Shown: in pieces, positions 63,674-64,000 of the stretch
How positions within the stretch are numbered: the first letter of the stretch is position 1
Layout of the letters: each line of letters opens with the position of its first letter
Source of the DNA: Thermoanaerobaculia bacterium
Lineage (GTDB): Bacteria; Acidobacteriota; Thermoanaerobaculia; Multivoradales; J023
Length of the DNA: 64,000 nucleotides
Assembly: GCA_028066595.1 (NCBI GenBank)
Contig: JALCBJ010000017.1
Coordinates: forward strand, 1 to 64,000
Direction of reading: 5' to 3'
Translations under genes and position numbers: made by a program
Notes under the pieces: generated by a model
What the model was told of the DNA's origin: nothing
Database searches by the model: none
What the model saw: only the letters and a program-made list of their open reading frames with translations

Positions 63674-64000
63674 ATGTCATCCACTCTCATTCGCCAGGCC
63701 ACCTGTGTTCTGCCGGACGGTATCGGCACCGCCGACGTTCTCGTTGCCGACGACAAAATCGTTCGCGTCGACGCACCGGTAGGCACCCGCGCCGACCATG
63801 TGGTCGACGCCCGTGGTCTACACCTGCTCCCCGGTGTCGTCGACGACCAGGTCCACTTCCGCGAGCCGGGGCTGGAGCACAAGGAAGATCTGCATACCGG
63901 TTCTCTGGCGTGCGCCAAGGGCGGCGTCACGACCTATCTGGAGATGCCCAATACGCAGCCCGCCACCACGAGCGTCGAAGCACTCCACGCCAAGCTGGCG
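63674..64000 (+). CDS. pyrC: Dihydroorotase, 3' end beyond the window
   Basis: 109 residues are visible from ATG 63674. The amidohydrolase opening is clear: '[20 protein letters not shown]' and '[20 protein letters not shown]' followed by '[16 protein letters not shown]'. The first metal motif is QVH where most dihydroorotases have HVH; a QVH form occurs in a recognised group, for instance in Bacteroidota. It should cyclise carbamoyl aspartate in pyrimidine synthesis. A TAACCT hexamer lies nine bases before the start. Confidence 0.88.
   Translation, partial: MSSTLIRQATCVLPDGIGTADVLVADDKIVRVDAPVGTRADHVVDARGLHLLPGVVDDQVHFREPGLEHKEDLHTGSLACAKGGVTTYLEMPNTQPATTSVEALHAKLA

Overview
The window is about 64 kb of high-GC (roughly 62-65 %) bacterial chromosome, densely packed with genes on both strands. 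No insertion sequence, integrase, phage gene, CRISPR array or rRNA was seen. Two large FtsX/MacB-type permeases without an ATPase (the 'ADOP' family), the mix of Ser/Thr kinases, PP2C, FHA and sigma54-type regulators, and a secreted protease with tandem 'DSGLFWFF...' C-terminal repeats together suggest Acidobacteriota, perhaps Thermoanaerobaculia. That placement is inferred from gene content, not from a marker phylogeny.

Layout. 0-5 kb: end of a SnoaL-like gene, an AraC regulator with a DMT exporter, and an ADOP permease. 5-7.3 kb: nrfHA, an ammonia-forming nitrite reductase of the CXXCH type. 7.6 kb: a selenocysteine tRNA (selC). 7.8-13.4 kb: secreted metzincin protease, cystathionine gamma-synthase/lyase, and mpl for murein recycling. 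13.7-15.7 kb: a DUF1573 protein, a Rho-independent terminator, and a secreted PI4K/HipA-like kinase. 15.7-25.9 kb: tmk-holB, small unknown proteins, a GAF/zinc-ribbon/Ser-Thr kinase, a macro-domain hydrolase, argS coupled to an FHA-AAA-Fis regulator, and an exported protein.

25.9-35.3 kb is rich in signalling: DinB proteins, a complete two-component pair downstream of a TPR lipoprotein and a frameshifted membrane protein, then phoB, phoU and a degenerate histidine kinase. That kinase is transcribed away from a DegT aminotransferase/sugar-transferase pair. 36-42 kb looks like a metal-handling group: a His-rich secreted protein, a TonB-dependent receptor with long Asp/Glu/His loops, a polytopic membrane protein and an SO_0444/ArsP-type permease. 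42-49.7 kb holds a solute-binding protein, a LuxC-type reductase, a GT2 glycosyltransferase, an FG-GAP protein with a decayed tandem copy, and a membrane-anchored winged-helix/TPR regulator. 49.7-64 kb holds an ALDH16-type fusion, a second ADOP permease, a PP2C/STPK pair, a FYDLN-acid protein, folK, a LON-domain protein, an HD hydrolase, a TerB-like protein, an XRE regulator, an orphan ABC-2 permease and the start of a dihydroorotase gene.

The most interesting signals are: (i) selC; (ii) a set of operon-leading genes whose TANNNT box lies only 6-8 nt before the start codon with no Shine-Dalgarno, suggesting leaderless transcripts; (iii) the secreted PI4K/HipA-like kinase; (iv) the histidine/acid-rich receptor and its metal neighbourhood; (v) a histidine kinase with a ruined ATP-binding domain upstream of phoU-phoB; and (vi) the FG-GAP tandem duplication that has decayed to a pseudogene.
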